In this document: piece after piece, positions 1-8,895 of the stretch
Numbering within the stretch: the stretch's first letter is position 1
Layout: every line of letters starts with the position of its first letter
DNA from: Rhodanobacter thiooxydans
GTDB taxonomy: Bacteria; Pseudomonadota; Gammaproteobacteria; Xanthomonadales; Rhodanobacteraceae
Length of the DNA: 64,000 nucleotides
Direction of reading: 5' to 3'
Assembly (NCBI RefSeq): GCF_021545845.1
Contig: NZ_CP088923.1
Coordinates: 3,162,001 to 3,226,000 of the forward strand
Position numbers and translations under genes: made by a program
The notes under the pieces: model-generated
What the model was told of the DNA's origin: nothing
Seen by the model: the letters and a program-made list of their open reading frames with translations, nothing else
The model's database searches: none

Positions 1-131
1 TCATCGTCGAAGGCACCTTCCTCAAGACGATGCCGGCGATGGACGTCCTCGCCAACCTCTGGCCACTGGCCGTGATCGCGCTGGTGACGCTGACCCTGGC
101 CACGCTGCTGGTACGCAGTCGCCTGCAGTGA
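1..131 (+). CDS. ABC-2 type transporter permease, C-terminal end (partial)
   Basis: Only the last 42 codons are in the window, entering at the left edge and stopping with TGA at 129-131. They encode a hydrophobic helix (residues like LWPLAVIALVTLTLATLLV) followed by a short basic tail, RSRLQ. This is how the last membrane segment of ABC-2 type export permeases (YhhJ/YbhR type) ends. The gene lies 30 bases before a NodT-type outer-membrane factor. ABC-2 permeases, a HlyD adaptor and such an outer-membrane factor commonly form one tripartite efflux operon. The family call rests on a short fragment plus context. Confidence 0.6.
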   Translation, partial: IVEGTFLKTMPAMDVLANLWPLAVIALVTLTLATLLVRSRLQ

Positions 132-161
132 CCGCCCCAAGCCATGCATGAAGGAGTTGCC

Positions 162-1676
162 ATGACCCGCTCATCGAATCGCCGCTGCCGTGTGCCACGC
201 GTGGCGGCCGTCGCGCTGGGCACGCTGCTGCTCGGCGCGTGCGCGGCAGGCCCCGACTACCGCGAGCCGCCGAAGGTCGACACCGGCAGCGGCTGGACGC
301 AGCCGGACACCGCCGCGCAGGCGCCAGCCGCCCTGTCGACCTGGTGGACCTCGCTGGGCGATCCGACGCTGGAGCGGCTGGTCGCCGCCGCGTTGTCGGA
401 CAACCTCGACGTGCGCCAGGCGCAGGCGCGTATCGCCGAGGAGCGTGCCCTGCGCGATCGCGCCGCCGGCGGCTACGCGCCCTCCGTCGGCGTCAGCGGC
501 AGCGTGACCCGACGCCGGCAGAGCAAGAACGGTCCGCTGCCGATCGGCTCCATTCCCGGACTGGCACGGGACCAGACCATCCATGACGCCGGCTTCGACG
601 CCGGCTGGGAAATCGACCTGTTCGGCGGCACCCGGCGCGCCGTACAAGGTGCCGAGGCCAGCATGCAGGCCACGCAGGAAGATGCCGCGGGCGTGCGCAT
701 CAGCGTCGCCGCCGAAGTGGCGCGCAGTTATCTCAGCCTGCGCGGCGCGCAACGCGAACTGGCCGCACGCGAAGCCTCGGTGCAGGCGCTCGCGCAAACG
801 GCCGACCTCGTCGGCAAACGCTTCGACGCAGGTGACGCGGCGCAAGCGGATGTCGATGCCGCGCAGGCGCGGCTGGACGCCGCCGCTGCCGGCCTGCCTG
901 CCATCCAGGCGCGCCTGCGTGCCGCGGCACTGGGCCTGGGCGTGTTGCTGGGCGCGCCGCCCGAGCGCGAGCTGGCCCTGCTCGACACGACCGCCGCGGA
1001 GATCACGCTGGCGCCGATCCCGGTCGGCCAACGTGCCGACATCCTGCGTCGCCGGCCGGACGTGCGTGCGGCCGAGCGACGCCTGGCGGCACGCAACGCC
1101 GACATCGGCGTGGCGACGGCGGAGCTGTTCCCGAAGCTGTCGATCGGCGCCAGCGGCGGCTTCCAGGCACTGGATGCGAGCCAGCTGTTCGACTCGGCCA
1201 GCCAGCGGTTCTCGATCGTGCCGCTGATCTCCTGGCGCGTGTTCGATGGCGGCCGCGTACGCGCGGAGATCCGCGCCAGCGAGGCACGCGAGCAGCAGGC
1301 CGCGTTCGCCTACGAGAAGGCCGTGCTGGCGGCGCTGGGCGATGCGGAGCGCGCACTGAGCGACTACCAGTTGGACCTGGACGCGGTGCGACGCCAGCAG
1401 GCCGCACTCGACGCCGCGCGGCGCAGCTACGTCCACGCGCAGACGCGCTACGCCGCCGGCGACATCGCGCTGACCGAGCTGCTGGCCGAAGAGCGCGTGC
1501 TGCGCGACGCCGAAGACGGCTACGTGCGCACGCATACCGCTGCCGCGATCGACCTGGTGGCGCTGTTCAAGGCGCTGGGCGGCGGCTGGGATTCCGCCGC
1601 CACCGCCGATGCGCGCGGCAAGGGCGTAGCCGGGCCGCAGCCGCCGGCACGACACGAGGAGCCACGCCGTGGGTGA
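162..1676 (+). CDS. Efflux transporter outer membrane factor, NodT/RND OMF lipoprotein family
   Basis: This is a TolC-like outer-membrane channel of the NodT lipoprotein class (504 aa, usual length), which forms the exit duct of a tripartite efflux pump. The N-terminus has a basic region, a hydrophobic stretch and a lipobox LLGAC, so Cys27 should be the acylated residue. Two OEP repeats follow, with long Ala/Arg/Glu-rich helices and the typical RRPDVRAAERRL motif near the middle. I chose the ATG at 162 because AAGGAG lies at 151-156, five bases upstream; an in-frame ATG at 144 has no comparable site. The preceding ABC-2 permease suggests the pump may be ABC-driven. The substrate cannot be read from sequence. 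Confidence 0.9.
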   Translation: MTRSSNRRCRVPRVAAVALGTLLLGACAAGPDYREPPKVDTGSGWTQPDTAAQAPAALSTWWTSLGDPTLERLVAAALSDNLDVRQAQARIAEERALRDRAAGGYAPSVGVSGSVTRRRQSKNGPLPIGSIPGLARDQTIHDAGFDAGWEIDLFGGTRRAVQGAEASMQATQEDAAGVRISVAAEVARSYLSLRGAQRELAAREASVQALAQTADLVGKRFDAGDAAQADVDAAQARLDAAAAGLPAIQARLRAAALGLGVLLGAPPERELALLDTTAAEITLAPIPVGQRADILRRRPDVRAAERRLAARNADIGVATAELFPKLSIGASGGFQALDASQLFDSASQRFSIVPLISWRVFDGGRVRAEIRASEAREQQAAFAYEKAVLAALGDAERALSDYQLDLDAVRRQQAALDAARRSYVHAQTRYAAGDIALTELLAEERVLRDAEDGYVRTHTAAAIDLVALFKALGGGWDSAATADARGKGVAGPQPPARHEEPRRG

Positions 1677-2277
1677 AGGGCTGCCGCGGCAACCCCTGCG
1701 CGGACATGGCCCGCGCGCCGCCGGCGCGCGCCGGGCCGGCACGGCGCCGCGGCGCATCCATTCCGGATGCCCGCGATGGGCCCTGCTCGTGTTCCTGCTG
1801 GTTGCGGCGTTGGCCGGAGCGCCGCCGTCCAGCGCGCACGCCGCGGCCGGGGACACGCACCGCCCCCGCGCCGCCGCCCAGCGTCAGCTCCAGCTCGACC
1901 GCGGCCAGCGATGGCCTGCCGATGCCGCGCTGCGCGAAGGCATGCGGCGCATCCGCGCGGTCGCGCTCTGGATGCAGCAGGCGCAGGCCGACGGCCCGCT
2001 GTCGGTACGGCAATCGCGCGCCGCCACCGCGTCGATCGAAGACAGCGTGGCCGTCATCGTCGACCATCCCCCTCGCGGCAACGGCATGGACGCCAACCTG
2101 AACCTGCTGCTCGGCCGCGTGCTCGCCGCCGACGGACTGCCGCAACTGCTCGACGCCCTCGAGTTGTACCCCCGCTACTTCGCCGATCCGGACTGGCAGC
2201 CGCTGACGGCCAGCGCGCCGGCCGGCCACGGACTGCCCGACGCCACCCGGGAATCCACGCATGCCACGCAACCCTGA
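1669..2277 (+). CDS. DnrO-like exported protein (paralogue 1)
   Basis: The product is 202 aa and begins at a GTG with GAGGAG at 1656-1661 upstream. It overlaps the end of the efflux gene by 8 bases. A long basic N-terminus precedes a hydrophobic segment (ALLVFLLVAALAG) ending in AHA, so it is probably exported. The mature part has the pattern W..DA.LR.GM.RIR, then IEDSV..I, then LLLGRVLAADGL, and ends YPRYFADPDW. The same pattern occurs in the protein at 28277-28780, so the two are paralogues. Such proteins are annotated DnrO in some denitrifiers, but I know of no established biochemical role. This copy lacks the Cys seen in the other (FANCKL). Confidence 0.65.
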   Translation: MGEGLPRQPLRGHGPRAAGARRAGTAPRRIHSGCPRWALLVFLLVAALAGAPPSSAHAAAGDTHRPRAAAQRQLQLDRGQRWPADAALREGMRRIRAVALWMQQAQADGPLSVRQSRAATASIEDSVAVIVDHPPRGNGMDANLNLLLGRVLAADGLPQLLDALELYPRYFADPDWQPLTASAPAGHGLPDATRESTHATQP

Positions 2278-2371
2278 CCCACTCGACCACGGGCCGTGCA
2301 TCCACATCGAGGCGGCGCTGTCCACCCTGCCCTTCCTGCCCGGCAGCCGCCCATTCCGCCTGCGCGACTGA
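2261..2371 (+). CDS. Possible small protein, 36 aa
   Basis: An ATG-initiated frame of 36 codons overlaps the end of the DnrO-like gene by 17 bases and stops 18 bases before the MBL hydrolase gene. The peptide is acidic-to-neutral with one Cys and a central IHIEAAL segment followed by LPFLPGSRPFRL. It has only a weak ribosome site (GGGAAT upstream). I do not recognise it. Tight packing between two co-directional genes is the only support, so it may be non-coding. Confidence 0.25.
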   Translation: MPRNPDPLDHGPCIHIEAALSTLPFLPGSRPFRLRD

Positions 2372-2389
2372 ACCGACCTGGAGACCCCC

Positions 2390-3811
2390 ATGCAGATCAC
2401 TTTTCTCGGTGCCGCCCGCGAAGTCACCGGCTCATGCTTTCTGGTGGAGACCTCAACGACAAGCTTTCTGGTCGACTGCGGCATGTTCCAGGGCGGGCGC
2501 GAAGCCGCTCAGCGCAACCAGCAACCGTTCGGATTCGATCCGCGGGAGATCGACTTCGTGCTGCTGACGCATGCGCATATCGACCACAGCGGCCTGCTGC
2601 CGAAACTGACCCGCGCCGGCTTCCGCGGCGCGATCCACGCCACCGCGGCCACCGCCGACCTGCTGCAGGTGATGCTGCCGGACAGCGCCCACATCCAGGA
2701 AATGGACGCGCTGCGTGCGCAACGCAGCGCCGCCAGGTCACGCGACGCGCAGGTAGCGACCACGCCGCTGTACACCTTGCACGACGCCGACGCGTGTCTG
2801 CGCCAGGTACAGCCCCACGGCTACGGGCGCGAGTTGCAGCCACACGCGGACGTCAGCTGCCGCTTCCGCGGCGCCGGCCACATCCTGGGTTCGGCGATCA
2901 TCGAGGTCTGGGTCAGCGAAGGCGAGCGCACCACCAAGCTGGTGTTCAGCGGTGATCTCGGGCAACCCGGCCGGGCGATCCTGCGCGACCCGACGCCGAT
3001 CACCGAGGCGGACATCCTGTTCGTCGAATCGACCTACGGCAACCGCCTGCACCAGGACCTTGCCGCGACACGGGATGAGCTGATCGAGGTGGTCGAACGC
3101 ACCCTTTCCCGCGGCAACGTGATCGTGCCGGCCTTCGCGGTGGGCCGTACCCAGGAGGTGCTGTACCACCTGCACCAGTTGAGCCGGGAAGGAAGGCTGC
3201 GCGACCTGCGGATCTTCGTCGATTCGCCGATGGCCACCGAGGCCACCCGGATCACGCAGCGACACCTGGATCTGTTCGACGAGAACGCCACCCGCCTCGC
3301 CGACTGGCACGCGCTCGGCAAGGATCTGCCCTACCTCAAATTCACCGCCAGCGTGGAGGAATCGATCGCGCTCAACCAGATCCGTTCCGGCGCCATCATC
3401 ATCTCCGCCAGCGGCATGTGCACCGCCGGCCGCATCAAGCATCACCTGCGGCACAACCTCGGGCGCGCTGAATGCAGCGTGCTGATCACCGGCTTCCAGG
3501 CCCAAGGCACGCTGGGCCGGCGGCTGGTGGATGGCGCCAGCCAGGTGCGGATCTTCGGCGAGGACATCCCGGTGCGCGCCTCGATCCACACCGTCGGCGG
3601 GCTGTCCGCGCACGCCGACCGGAAGGCGCTGCTGGCCTGGACCGCCGGCTTCGCGCGAGCGCCGGCGCAGACCTTCGTGGTGCATGGCGAAGAGACGGCG
3701 GCACAAGCGCTGGCCGACGGGCTGCGTGCGCGTCCCGGCTGGAACGTGACCGTTCCCACGGCGGGCCAACAGGTGCACTGGCATGGCGGCAAGCTCGGAG
3801 TTCCGGCATGA
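2390..3811 (+). CDS. MBL-fold/beta-CASP metallo-hydrolase (CPSF73-like), copy 1
   Basis: The product (473 aa) is a zinc-dependent hydrolase of the beta-CASP branch, whose characterised members are RNases such as CPSF73 and RNase J. The metal motif THAHIDHSG is at residues 60-68, supplying His61, His63, Asp65 and His66. Further zinc ligands are the GAGHILGSA histidine near residue 165 and the SGDLG aspartate. A beta-CASP insert follows, with ESTYGNR and FVDSPMA, and the C-terminal RMMBL part contains SIHTVGGLSAHAD. The start follows CTGGAG. Its stop overlaps the start of the LOG gene (ATGA), so the two are translationally coupled. A close relative lies at 8986-10377. RNA as substrate is a family inference. 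Confidence 0.9.
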   Translation: MQITFLGAAREVTGSCFLVETSTTSFLVDCGMFQGGREAAQRNQQPFGFDPREIDFVLLTHAHIDHSGLLPKLTRAGFRGAIHATAATADLLQVMLPDSAHIQEMDALRAQRSAARSRDAQVATTPLYTLHDADACLRQVQPHGYGRELQPHADVSCRFRGAGHILGSAIIEVWVSEGERTTKLVFSGDLGQPGRAILRDPTPITEADILFVESTYGNRLHQDLAATRDELIEVVERTLSRGNVIVPAFAVGRTQEVLYHLHQLSREGRLRDLRIFVDSPMATEATRITQRHLDLFDENATRLADWHALGKDLPYLKFTASVEESIALNQIRSGAIIISASGMCTAGRIKHHLRHNLGRAECSVLITGFQAQGTLGRRLVDGASQVRIFGEDIPVRASIHTVGGLSAHADRKALLAWTAGFARAPAQTFVVHGEETAAQALADGLRARPGWNVTVPTAGQQVHWHGGKLGVPA

Positions 3812-4662
3812 ACGGCACCGACGAGAGCAAGCGGCGGGAGCAGGCAATCGTGCACGGCGAGGCCTACCGGCTGGCGCAGGAGGACATCGAGTTCCTCGCC
3901 AGCGACGAACTGCGCGGCGTGCGCCTGCAACTGGAACTGCTCAAACCCGAAATCGCCCTGCACGAACACGCCATCCGCTCGACCGTCGTGGTGCTCGGCA
4001 GCGCACGAACCTGTTCGCCGGAGCAGGCCCAGGCCGACGTGGTGCGGCTCGCGGCTCGCGCGCAGGCCGATCCCGACGAGCCGGGGCTGGCGCGCGAACT
4101 CGCCGCCGCACGGTGCCGGCTGGCCAGCGCCCGCTACTACGAGGAAGCACGCCGCTTCGCGGAAATCGTCTCAAGTCGCTTCCAGCGCGAGGGTCGCCGC
4201 GATTTCGTGGTGGTGACCGGCGGCGGGCCAGGCATCATGGAAGCCGCCAATCGCGGCGCCCATGAGGCGGGCGCGCGCTCGATCGGGCTCAATATCACGC
4301 TGCCGCACCAACAGCGGCCCAACAGCTGGATCACCCCGGAGCTGGCCTTCCGCTTCCATTATTTCGCCGTGCGCAAAATGCACTTCATGATGCGCGCGAA
4401 GGCGCTCGTCGCCTTTCCCGGCGGGTTCGGTACGCTGGACGAGTTGTTCGAAGTACTGACCCTGGTGCAAACCGGCAAGATGCCACGCCTGCCGATCGTG
4501 CTGGTCGGCAGCGCCTTCTGGCGTCGCGCCTGCGACCTGGAGTTCCTGCTCGAACAGGGGATGCTCGACGCCCGCGACGCCGAACTGTTCAGCGTGGTCG
4601 AAAACGCCGAACAAGCCGTGGCCACCATGCATGCGTTCTACGGCGGCGAGCCGCCGGCCTGA
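3808..4662 (+). CDS. LOG family protein (TIGR00730; nucleoside-monophosphate phosphoribohydrolase fold)
   Basis: This 284-aa protein carries both LOG-family signatures: GGGPGIMEA at residues 138-146 and PGGFGTLDE at 204-212. In characterised members these form the active site that hydrolyses nucleoside 5'-monophosphates, including cytokinin ribotides, to base plus ribose phosphate. It is longer than plant-type LOG proteins by an N-terminal extension of about 55 residues with a charged helix (HGEAYRLAQEDIEFL). Its ATG overlaps the stop of the MBL hydrolase gene, so the pair probably acts in the same nucleotide or RNA turnover process. The substrate is not determinable here. Confidence 0.88.
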   Translation: MNGTDESKRREQAIVHGEAYRLAQEDIEFLASDELRGVRLQLELLKPEIALHEHAIRSTVVVLGSARTCSPEQAQADVVRLAARAQADPDEPGLARELAAARCRLASARYYEEARRFAEIVSSRFQREGRRDFVVVTGGGPGIMEAANRGAHEAGARSIGLNITLPHQQRPNSWITPELAFRFHYFAVRKMHFMMRAKALVAFPGGFGTLDELFEVLTLVQTGKMPRLPIVLVGSAFWRRACDLEFLLEQGMLDARDAELFSVVENAEQAVATMHAFYGGEPPA

Positions 4663-4811
4663 GCGCCACGAACGCTGCCGCCTTTTCGCCGGCAGCGGCG
4701 CGGGTCGCCCGCTTGCCGCACCCTGCCGCGAGAACCGGCGTGCAGTGCGGATCGCACGGCCAGCTTGCCATGCAGACACCCGTCAACACCCAGCCCCAGA
4801 GGAGATCGCCC

Positions 4812-5285
4812 ATGTCTTTCACGCCACGCACCACGACGCAACGCGCCGCCATGGCCCTGGCCAAGATCCTGGCCGGCAGCGTGCTGCTGCTGCCGGCCAG
4901 CGCAGCGAATCCGCCGGATCAGGCCACGCCGCTGGCGCTGACCGCGATCATGCGGGACCTGGGCAAGGACATGCAGGGTGCCACCGACGGTATCGCGCGC
5001 GAAGACTGGCCCGCGGTGGCGCAACGCGCAACGCGCATCGCCGACCACCCGCAGCCGCCGCTGGCGGAGAAGCTGCGCATCCTCGCCTTCATGGGCAAGG
5101 ACGCCGGCCACTTCCGCGACTACGACCGCCAGTCCCACGACGCCGCGCAGCAGCTGGCGCAGGCCGCGCAACGGCAGGACGGCGCTTCGGCGATCGCGGC
5201 GTTCGCCAACCTGCAGGGCGCCTGCCTGGGCTGCCACCAGCGGTTCCGCCAGCCGTTCCGGGAGCATTTCCAGGGCCAGCCATGA
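4812..5285 (+). CDS. Periplasmic mono-haem cytochrome c (cytochrome c'-like)
   Basis: The product is 157 aa with a Sec signal ending near residues 30-32 (PASAA|NPP) and a single haem site CLGCH at residues 138-142, close to the C-terminus. A helical body followed by a C-terminal CxxCH is the layout of class II cytochromes of the c' and c556 type, which can bind or sense NO. The ATG at 4812 was chosen because GAGGAG lies at 4799-4804; an upstream GTG at 4713 would bury the signal peptide. It stands alone between the LOG gene and a convergent histidine kinase gene. Four-helix class II membership is an inference from haem position. Confidence 0.8.
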   Translation: MSFTPRTTTQRAAMALAKILAGSVLLLPASAANPPDQATPLALTAIMRDLGKDMQGATDGIAREDWPAVAQRATRIADHPQPPLAEKLRILAFMGKDAGHFRDYDRQSHDAAQQLAQAAQRQDGASAIAAFANLQGACLGCHQRFRQPFREHFQGQP

Positions 5286-5328
5286 GTTGCCGGCGAGCCG
5301 TAGCGATGGCGGCGTGGCCTGCGCAGGC

Positions 5329-6708
5329 TCACGCGTAAACAGGCGCATGCGGCGCGTCGGTCGCGACGCGCGGCAGGCTGAGGCTGACCCGCGCGCCGCC
5401 GAGCGCGGAACGACCGAACGCCAGCTCGCCGTGGTGCAGGTGGGCGATCGCCTGGGCGATCGACAGGCCCAGCCCGCTGCCCTCGCCCACGCTGCCCTCG
5501 GGGCGGTGGAAGCGCTCGCCCAGCCGCGCCATGTCGTCCGCCGCAAAACCGGCGCCGCTGTCGTTGATCTCCAGGCTCACCCGCTCGTCGCGGCCACCGA
5601 CGCGCACATTCACCTGGCCGTGCGCGGACGCATGGCGCAACGCGTTGTCCAGCAGATTCTGCACCAGGATGCCAAGCAGGCTGCGGCTGCCCAGCACGAA
5701 GTCGTTGCCGTCGTGATCCAGCGACAACTCGATGGAGCGCGCCGCCGCGCGCTCGCTGGCGTCGCGCAAGGCGGCTTCGGCCACGCTCGCCAGACGCAGC
5801 GGACCGGCGTCGTCCAGCTCGGTCAGCTTCTCGACCCGCGCCAGCATCAGCAGCTGGGCCACCAGCCGCTGCATGCGGTCCAGCGCATCCTGCGCGCGCT
5901 GCAGGTGCCGCGCGCGGGCCGCCGCATCCTCATCGTGCCCGGCCAGGTCCAGCTCCAGCCGCAGCGCCGCCAGCGGGTGGCGCAGTTCATGCGCCGCGTC
6001 GGCGGTGAAGCGGCGCTCGTGCTCGAGGCTGCGTTCGAGTCGCGCCACCAGCCGGTCGATCGCCTCGGTGAGCGGCGCCAGCTCGACCGGCACCCGCGCA
6101 TCGGTGAGCGAGACGCCTGCCGCGTGGGTGTCGGCGGATAGCCGCCGGGTCAGCTGGCGCAGCGGTTTCAGCCCGCTGCGCAAGCCGGCGAACACCATCG
6201 GCGGCACCAGCACCAGCAACGCCAGCAGGGACAGCAGCGCCGGCGCCAGCAGCTTGCGCATCAGCTCGTCGCGCTCGTCCAGCGGCGCGCCGACCTGGAT
6301 CCAGTACTTCTGCTGCGCATCCCAGCGCTGGAACACCCGCCAGCGCCGCTGCGCATGGGTGACCGTGTGCAGGTGCGCGCCGCCCGGATCGAACTCCAGC
6401 GCGGGCAGCTCGGTGCTGCCTGCCAGCAGCCGGCCACGCGCATCGCGCACGGTGATGGCGGGCCGATGCGCGGTGGCGTCGGAGTCCAGCACCGGCCGAT
6501 CCGGCAGCTGCGCCGCGACACCCGACAGCGGTGCGGCCGGCATCACCGCCAGCACGCTGGCCGCACTGCGCACCAGCATCTGGTCGAAGATCTCGTCGAC
6601 CTCGTGCAGGCTGCGCCAGGCCAGCCAGCCGGCGGCGGCGCACCACACCAGCACGATGCCGGCCACCAGCCGCAGCACCAGCCGCCGGTTGAGCGAGGGG
6701 CGCATCAT
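5329..6708 (-). CDS. Two-component sensor histidine kinase (QseC/TctE type)
   Basis: This inner-membrane sensor kinase has 459 aa. Membrane helices at about residues 11-31 and 153-175 enclose a periplasmic domain of roughly 120 residues. A HAMP-like linker follows, then the H-box AAHELRHP with phospho-acceptor His240. The ATPase part shows the N-box QNLLDNALRH, the DSGAGF motif and the G-box GSGLGLSIA. Its ATG overlaps the stop of the response-regulator gene (ATGA), so the pair is co-translated. The signal is unknown. The adjacent cytochrome b and PepSY genes suggest a link to redox or metal status, which is inference. Confidence 0.93.
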   Translation of the reverse strand: MMRPSLNRRLVLRLVAGIVLVWCAAAGWLAWRSLHEVDEIFDQMLVRSAASVLAVMPAAPLSGVAAQLPDRPVLDSDATAHRPAITVRDARGRLLAGSTELPALEFDPGGAHLHTVTHAQRRWRVFQRWDAQQKYWIQVGAPLDERDELMRKLLAPALLSLLALLVLVPPMVFAGLRSGLKPLRQLTRRLSADTHAAGVSLTDARVPVELAPLTEAIDRLVARLERSLEHERRFTADAAHELRHPLAALRLELDLAGHDEDAAARARHLQRAQDALDRMQRLVAQLLMLARVEKLTELDDAGPLRLASVAEAALRDASERAAARSIELSLDHDGNDFVLGSRSLLGILVQNLLDNALRHASAHGQVNVRVGGRDERVSLEINDSGAGFAADDMARLGERFHRPEGSVGEGSGLGLSIAQAIAHLHHGELAFGRSALGGARVSLSLPRVATDAPHAPVYA

Positions 6709-7379
6709 GCGGGCTGGCCGGCGGGCGGGTTGATCGCATAGCCGATGCCGCGCAGGGTGCGGATCCAGCCCGGCCCCAGCTTGTGACGCAGATGATGGAT
6801 GTGCACCTCCACCGCGTTGCTGGCCACCTCGCGATCCCAGCCGTACAGCGCGTCCTCCAGCTGCTCGCGCGAATAGGCGCGCCCGGGGCGCCGCACCAGC
6901 ATCTCCAGCAGCGCGTACTCGCGCGCGGTCAGCTCCAGCGCCGCCCCGGCCAGCGTGGCGCTGCGGGCGGCCGGGGTGACTTCCAGCGACCCCAGGCGTA
7001 TCGCCGGCTCGATCTGGCCGTCGGCACGGCGCAGCAGGGCGCGCAGGCGGGCGGCCAGTTCGTCCAGGTGCACCGGCTTGACCACGTAGTCGTCGGCGCC
7101 GGCATCCAGCCCGGCGACGCGGTCGGCGAGTTCGTCGCGGGCGGTCAACAGCAGCACCGGGGTGGCGTCGCGGCACCTGCGCATGCCGGCGATGATGGCC
7201 GGCCCGCTGCTGCGCGGCAGGTTCCAGTCCAGCACCGCGGCAGCGTACGAGGTGTCGGTCAGCGCGGCGGCGGCCTGCTGGCCGTCGGTGATCCAGTCCA
7301 CCGCATAGCCGAGCTGGCGCAGGCCGTCGGCCAGCGCCTGCCCCAGTGCTCGGTCGTCCTCGGCTAGCAGGATGCGCAT
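6705..7379 (-). CDS. OmpR/QseB-family response regulator
   Basis: The 224-aa protein has a receiver domain with the acidic pair Asp8/Asp9, phospho-acceptor Asp51 in VLDWNLP and Lys101 in VVKPVH. The C-terminal winged helix has the usual LTAREYALLEMLVRRPGRAYS block and the end pattern RTLRGIGYAI. This is a standard OmpR-class DNA-binding regulator. The gene precedes and overlaps its cognate kinase and lies 48 bases after the cytochrome b gene, all on the minus strand. PepSY, cytochrome b, regulator and kinase could thus be one operon. Confidence 0.94.
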   Translation of the reverse strand: MRILLAEDDRALGQALADGLRQLGYAVDWITDGQQAAAALTDTSYAAAVLDWNLPRSSGPAIIAGMRRCRDATPVLLLTARDELADRVAGLDAGADDYVVKPVHLDELAARLRALLRRADGQIEPAIRLGSLEVTPAARSATLAGAALELTAREYALLEMLVRRPGRAYSREQLEDALYGWDREVASNAVEVHIHHLRHKLGPGWIRTLRGIGYAINPPAGQPA

Positions 7380-7427
7380 GGCCCGATTCTAGTCAGCAAC
7401 CCGCGCGCCCGCCGGTCCTGAGGCAAT

Positions 7428-7979
7428 TCATCGCACGCCTGCATCGCCGCCATCATCGTGCTCCAGCGCGCGCTTGCGACCGTGGATCATCGCGGCGACC
7501 AGGTTCTCGCTGTAATGGACGCTCTCGCCCACCGCCGCCAGCGCGTGCAGCACCACCAGCCCCAGCACGCCGTAGGCCAGCAGCTCGTGCAGTTCCTCCA
7601 GCCAGCCGGCACCGAAGAACGTGTCGGTGGTCTGCAGCCAGCCGCTGACACCGACCAGCAGCACGCCGGCGAGCAGGGCCAGGATCATCACCGCCGCCGC
7701 CGGGTTGTGCCCCAGCTGCCGCCGCGAGCGTCCGGCCAGGCGTTCGCGCAGGTAATCGCGCACGCGGCGCGGGCCGGGCACCCAGTCGCTGAAGCGTGCA
7801 TGCCGCGTGCCGACCCAGCCCCAAGCGAAGCGCACGCCGAGCAGGGCCAGCACGGCGTAGCCGATCCCGCGATGGACCAGCTCGCCGCCATCGGTGAAAA
7901 AATTGGCGAGGAACAAGCCCGCCAGCGACCAGTGAAACACGCGTACCAGCGGATCCCATACCTTGACCGTGGCGTTCAT
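7428..7979 (-). CDS. Cytochrome b (b561/Ni-Fe hydrogenase b-subunit-like)
   Basis: This 183-aa protein has four predicted membrane helices and well-placed histidines: RVFHWSLAG in helix 1, ELVHRGIGYA in helix 2, and HELLAYGVLG plus VVLHALAAV near the end. That is the two-haem arrangement of the bacterial cytochrome b561/HupC family. It begins MNATVKVWDPLVRVFHW, which is typical of the family. It likely passes electrons between quinol and a periplasmic c-type partner. It lies 26 bases downstream of the PepSY gene, a common pairing. Confidence 0.9.
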   Translation of the reverse strand: MNATVKVWDPLVRVFHWSLAGLFLANFFTDGGELVHRGIGYAVLALLGVRFAWGWVGTRHARFSDWVPGPRRVRDYLRERLAGRSRRQLGHNPAAAVMILALLAGVLLVGVSGWLQTTDTFFGAGWLEELHELLAYGVLGLVVLHALAAVGESVHYSENLVAAMIHGRKRALEHDDGGDAGVR

Positions 7980-8005
7980 GGGCCTGTCCTCGCTCGGGTG
8001 CTCGA

Positions 8006-8278
8006 TCAGCCGCCCTTCTGCTTGACGATGCGGCCGTCGGTGGGGTCGAAGTAGATCTCCACGTTCTTGCCGGCCTTGTTCTTGCCGTAGATCTCGTAGC
8101 AGTTGCCCGAGACCTGGAACTCCTTGATGGTGTAGCCCTGGTCGAGCACTTTCTGCTTCATCGCCGCTTCGGTCAGCCATTGCGCACGCGGCGCATTGGT
8201 GCATTGCGGGGCGGCGAAGGCAGACGCCGACAGCGCGGCGGCGGCGAGGAACAGCGGTGCAATGACGGTGCGTTTCAT
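8006..8278 (-). CDS. PepSY domain exported protein
   Basis: The 90-aa product has a clear signal peptide (MKRTVIAPLF... SASAFA|AP) and a single PepSY-type domain: EAAMKQKVLDQGYTIKEF, a strand pair CYEIYGKNKAGKNVEIYF and the closing DPTDGRIVK. Two cysteines (PQCTN and GNCYE) could form a disulfide in the periplasm. PepSY proteins of this form are usually next to a small cytochrome b and a QseBC-type two-component system, as here. It is the first gene of that minus-strand group. Confidence 0.87.
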   Translation of the reverse strand: MKRTVIAPLFLAAAALSASAFAAPQCTNAPRAQWLTEAAMKQKVLDQGYTIKEFQVSGNCYEIYGKNKAGKNVEIYFDPTDGRIVKQKGG

Positions 8279-8367
8279 GTTGCGTCTCCGGTATCGGCAG
8301 GATTGCCTTGGACGGCATTGCAACCGGGGCGGCTTACGCGGGTCTTAAGAACCCGCGGCGGTACGCA

Positions 8368-8799
8368 TCAGGCTGCCGGGCGGGCTGCCCCCGGCAGCAC
8401 AAGCGCCGCCCGGTCGCGCCCTGCGTGCCTGGCTTCGTGCAGCGCGGCGTCCGAGCGCCGGATCGGATCCTCGGCGCCTTCGCCGGCGGCGGCGGGCCAC
8501 GCGAAGCCGCGAAACGCATCGAGCAGGCGTGCCGCCAGCTACAGCCCACGGCCGAGGCGCAACCACCGCGCATCGGCGCCTCCGCCGGCCAGCGGCGAGA
8601 TGTCGGACAATACGAAGCCGATCGCCGCGCTCGCCGTCATCGCAGCCTGGTCCGGCCACGCCGTGGTCAGCAGCGGCCAGTTCCACCACCTGGCCAGCGC
8701 GATCAGCGCCACCGCGAAGATGAGCAGCGCGGCGACTCGCGAGAAGCGCAAGAACCCCTGCACAACGCCCGAATCGTGATGGAAAACCACTGTGCTCAC
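8368..8799 (-). pseudogene. Decayed diguanylate cyclase (GGDEF) gene
   Basis: Read on the minus strand from a GTG at 8799, the frame gives two hydrophobic helices (VAALLIFAVALIALARWW, then AAMTASAAIGFVL). It meets an in-frame TAG just after WLRLGRGL, about 8540. In the same frame it continues as LAARLLDAFRGFAWP and then RRSDAALHEARHAGRDRAA, ending at TGA 8368. The last part is the characteristic C-terminal end of a GGDEF domain (compare RRADAALYRAKxAGRDR). The body of the domain, including the GGDEF motif, and the rest of the membrane sensor are missing. This is a remnant with a large internal deletion and a stop, not a working enzyme. Confidence 0.75.
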
Positions 8800-8895
8800 G
8801 GCGACGCCACGCGTGCCGGGGAAGCCTGTCGCTACCTTTGCATGGCAGTACGTCGGCACGAGACACACCACGGCACAGTCGGCGGGAGCCCAGAA

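Noticed and set aside
171..1856. Long minus-strand open frame opposite the efflux gene
   Set aside because: It is an antisense shadow produced by high GC at third positions; the plus strand has a lipobox and a family match, the minus frame shows only Arg/Ala/Gly-rich sequence.
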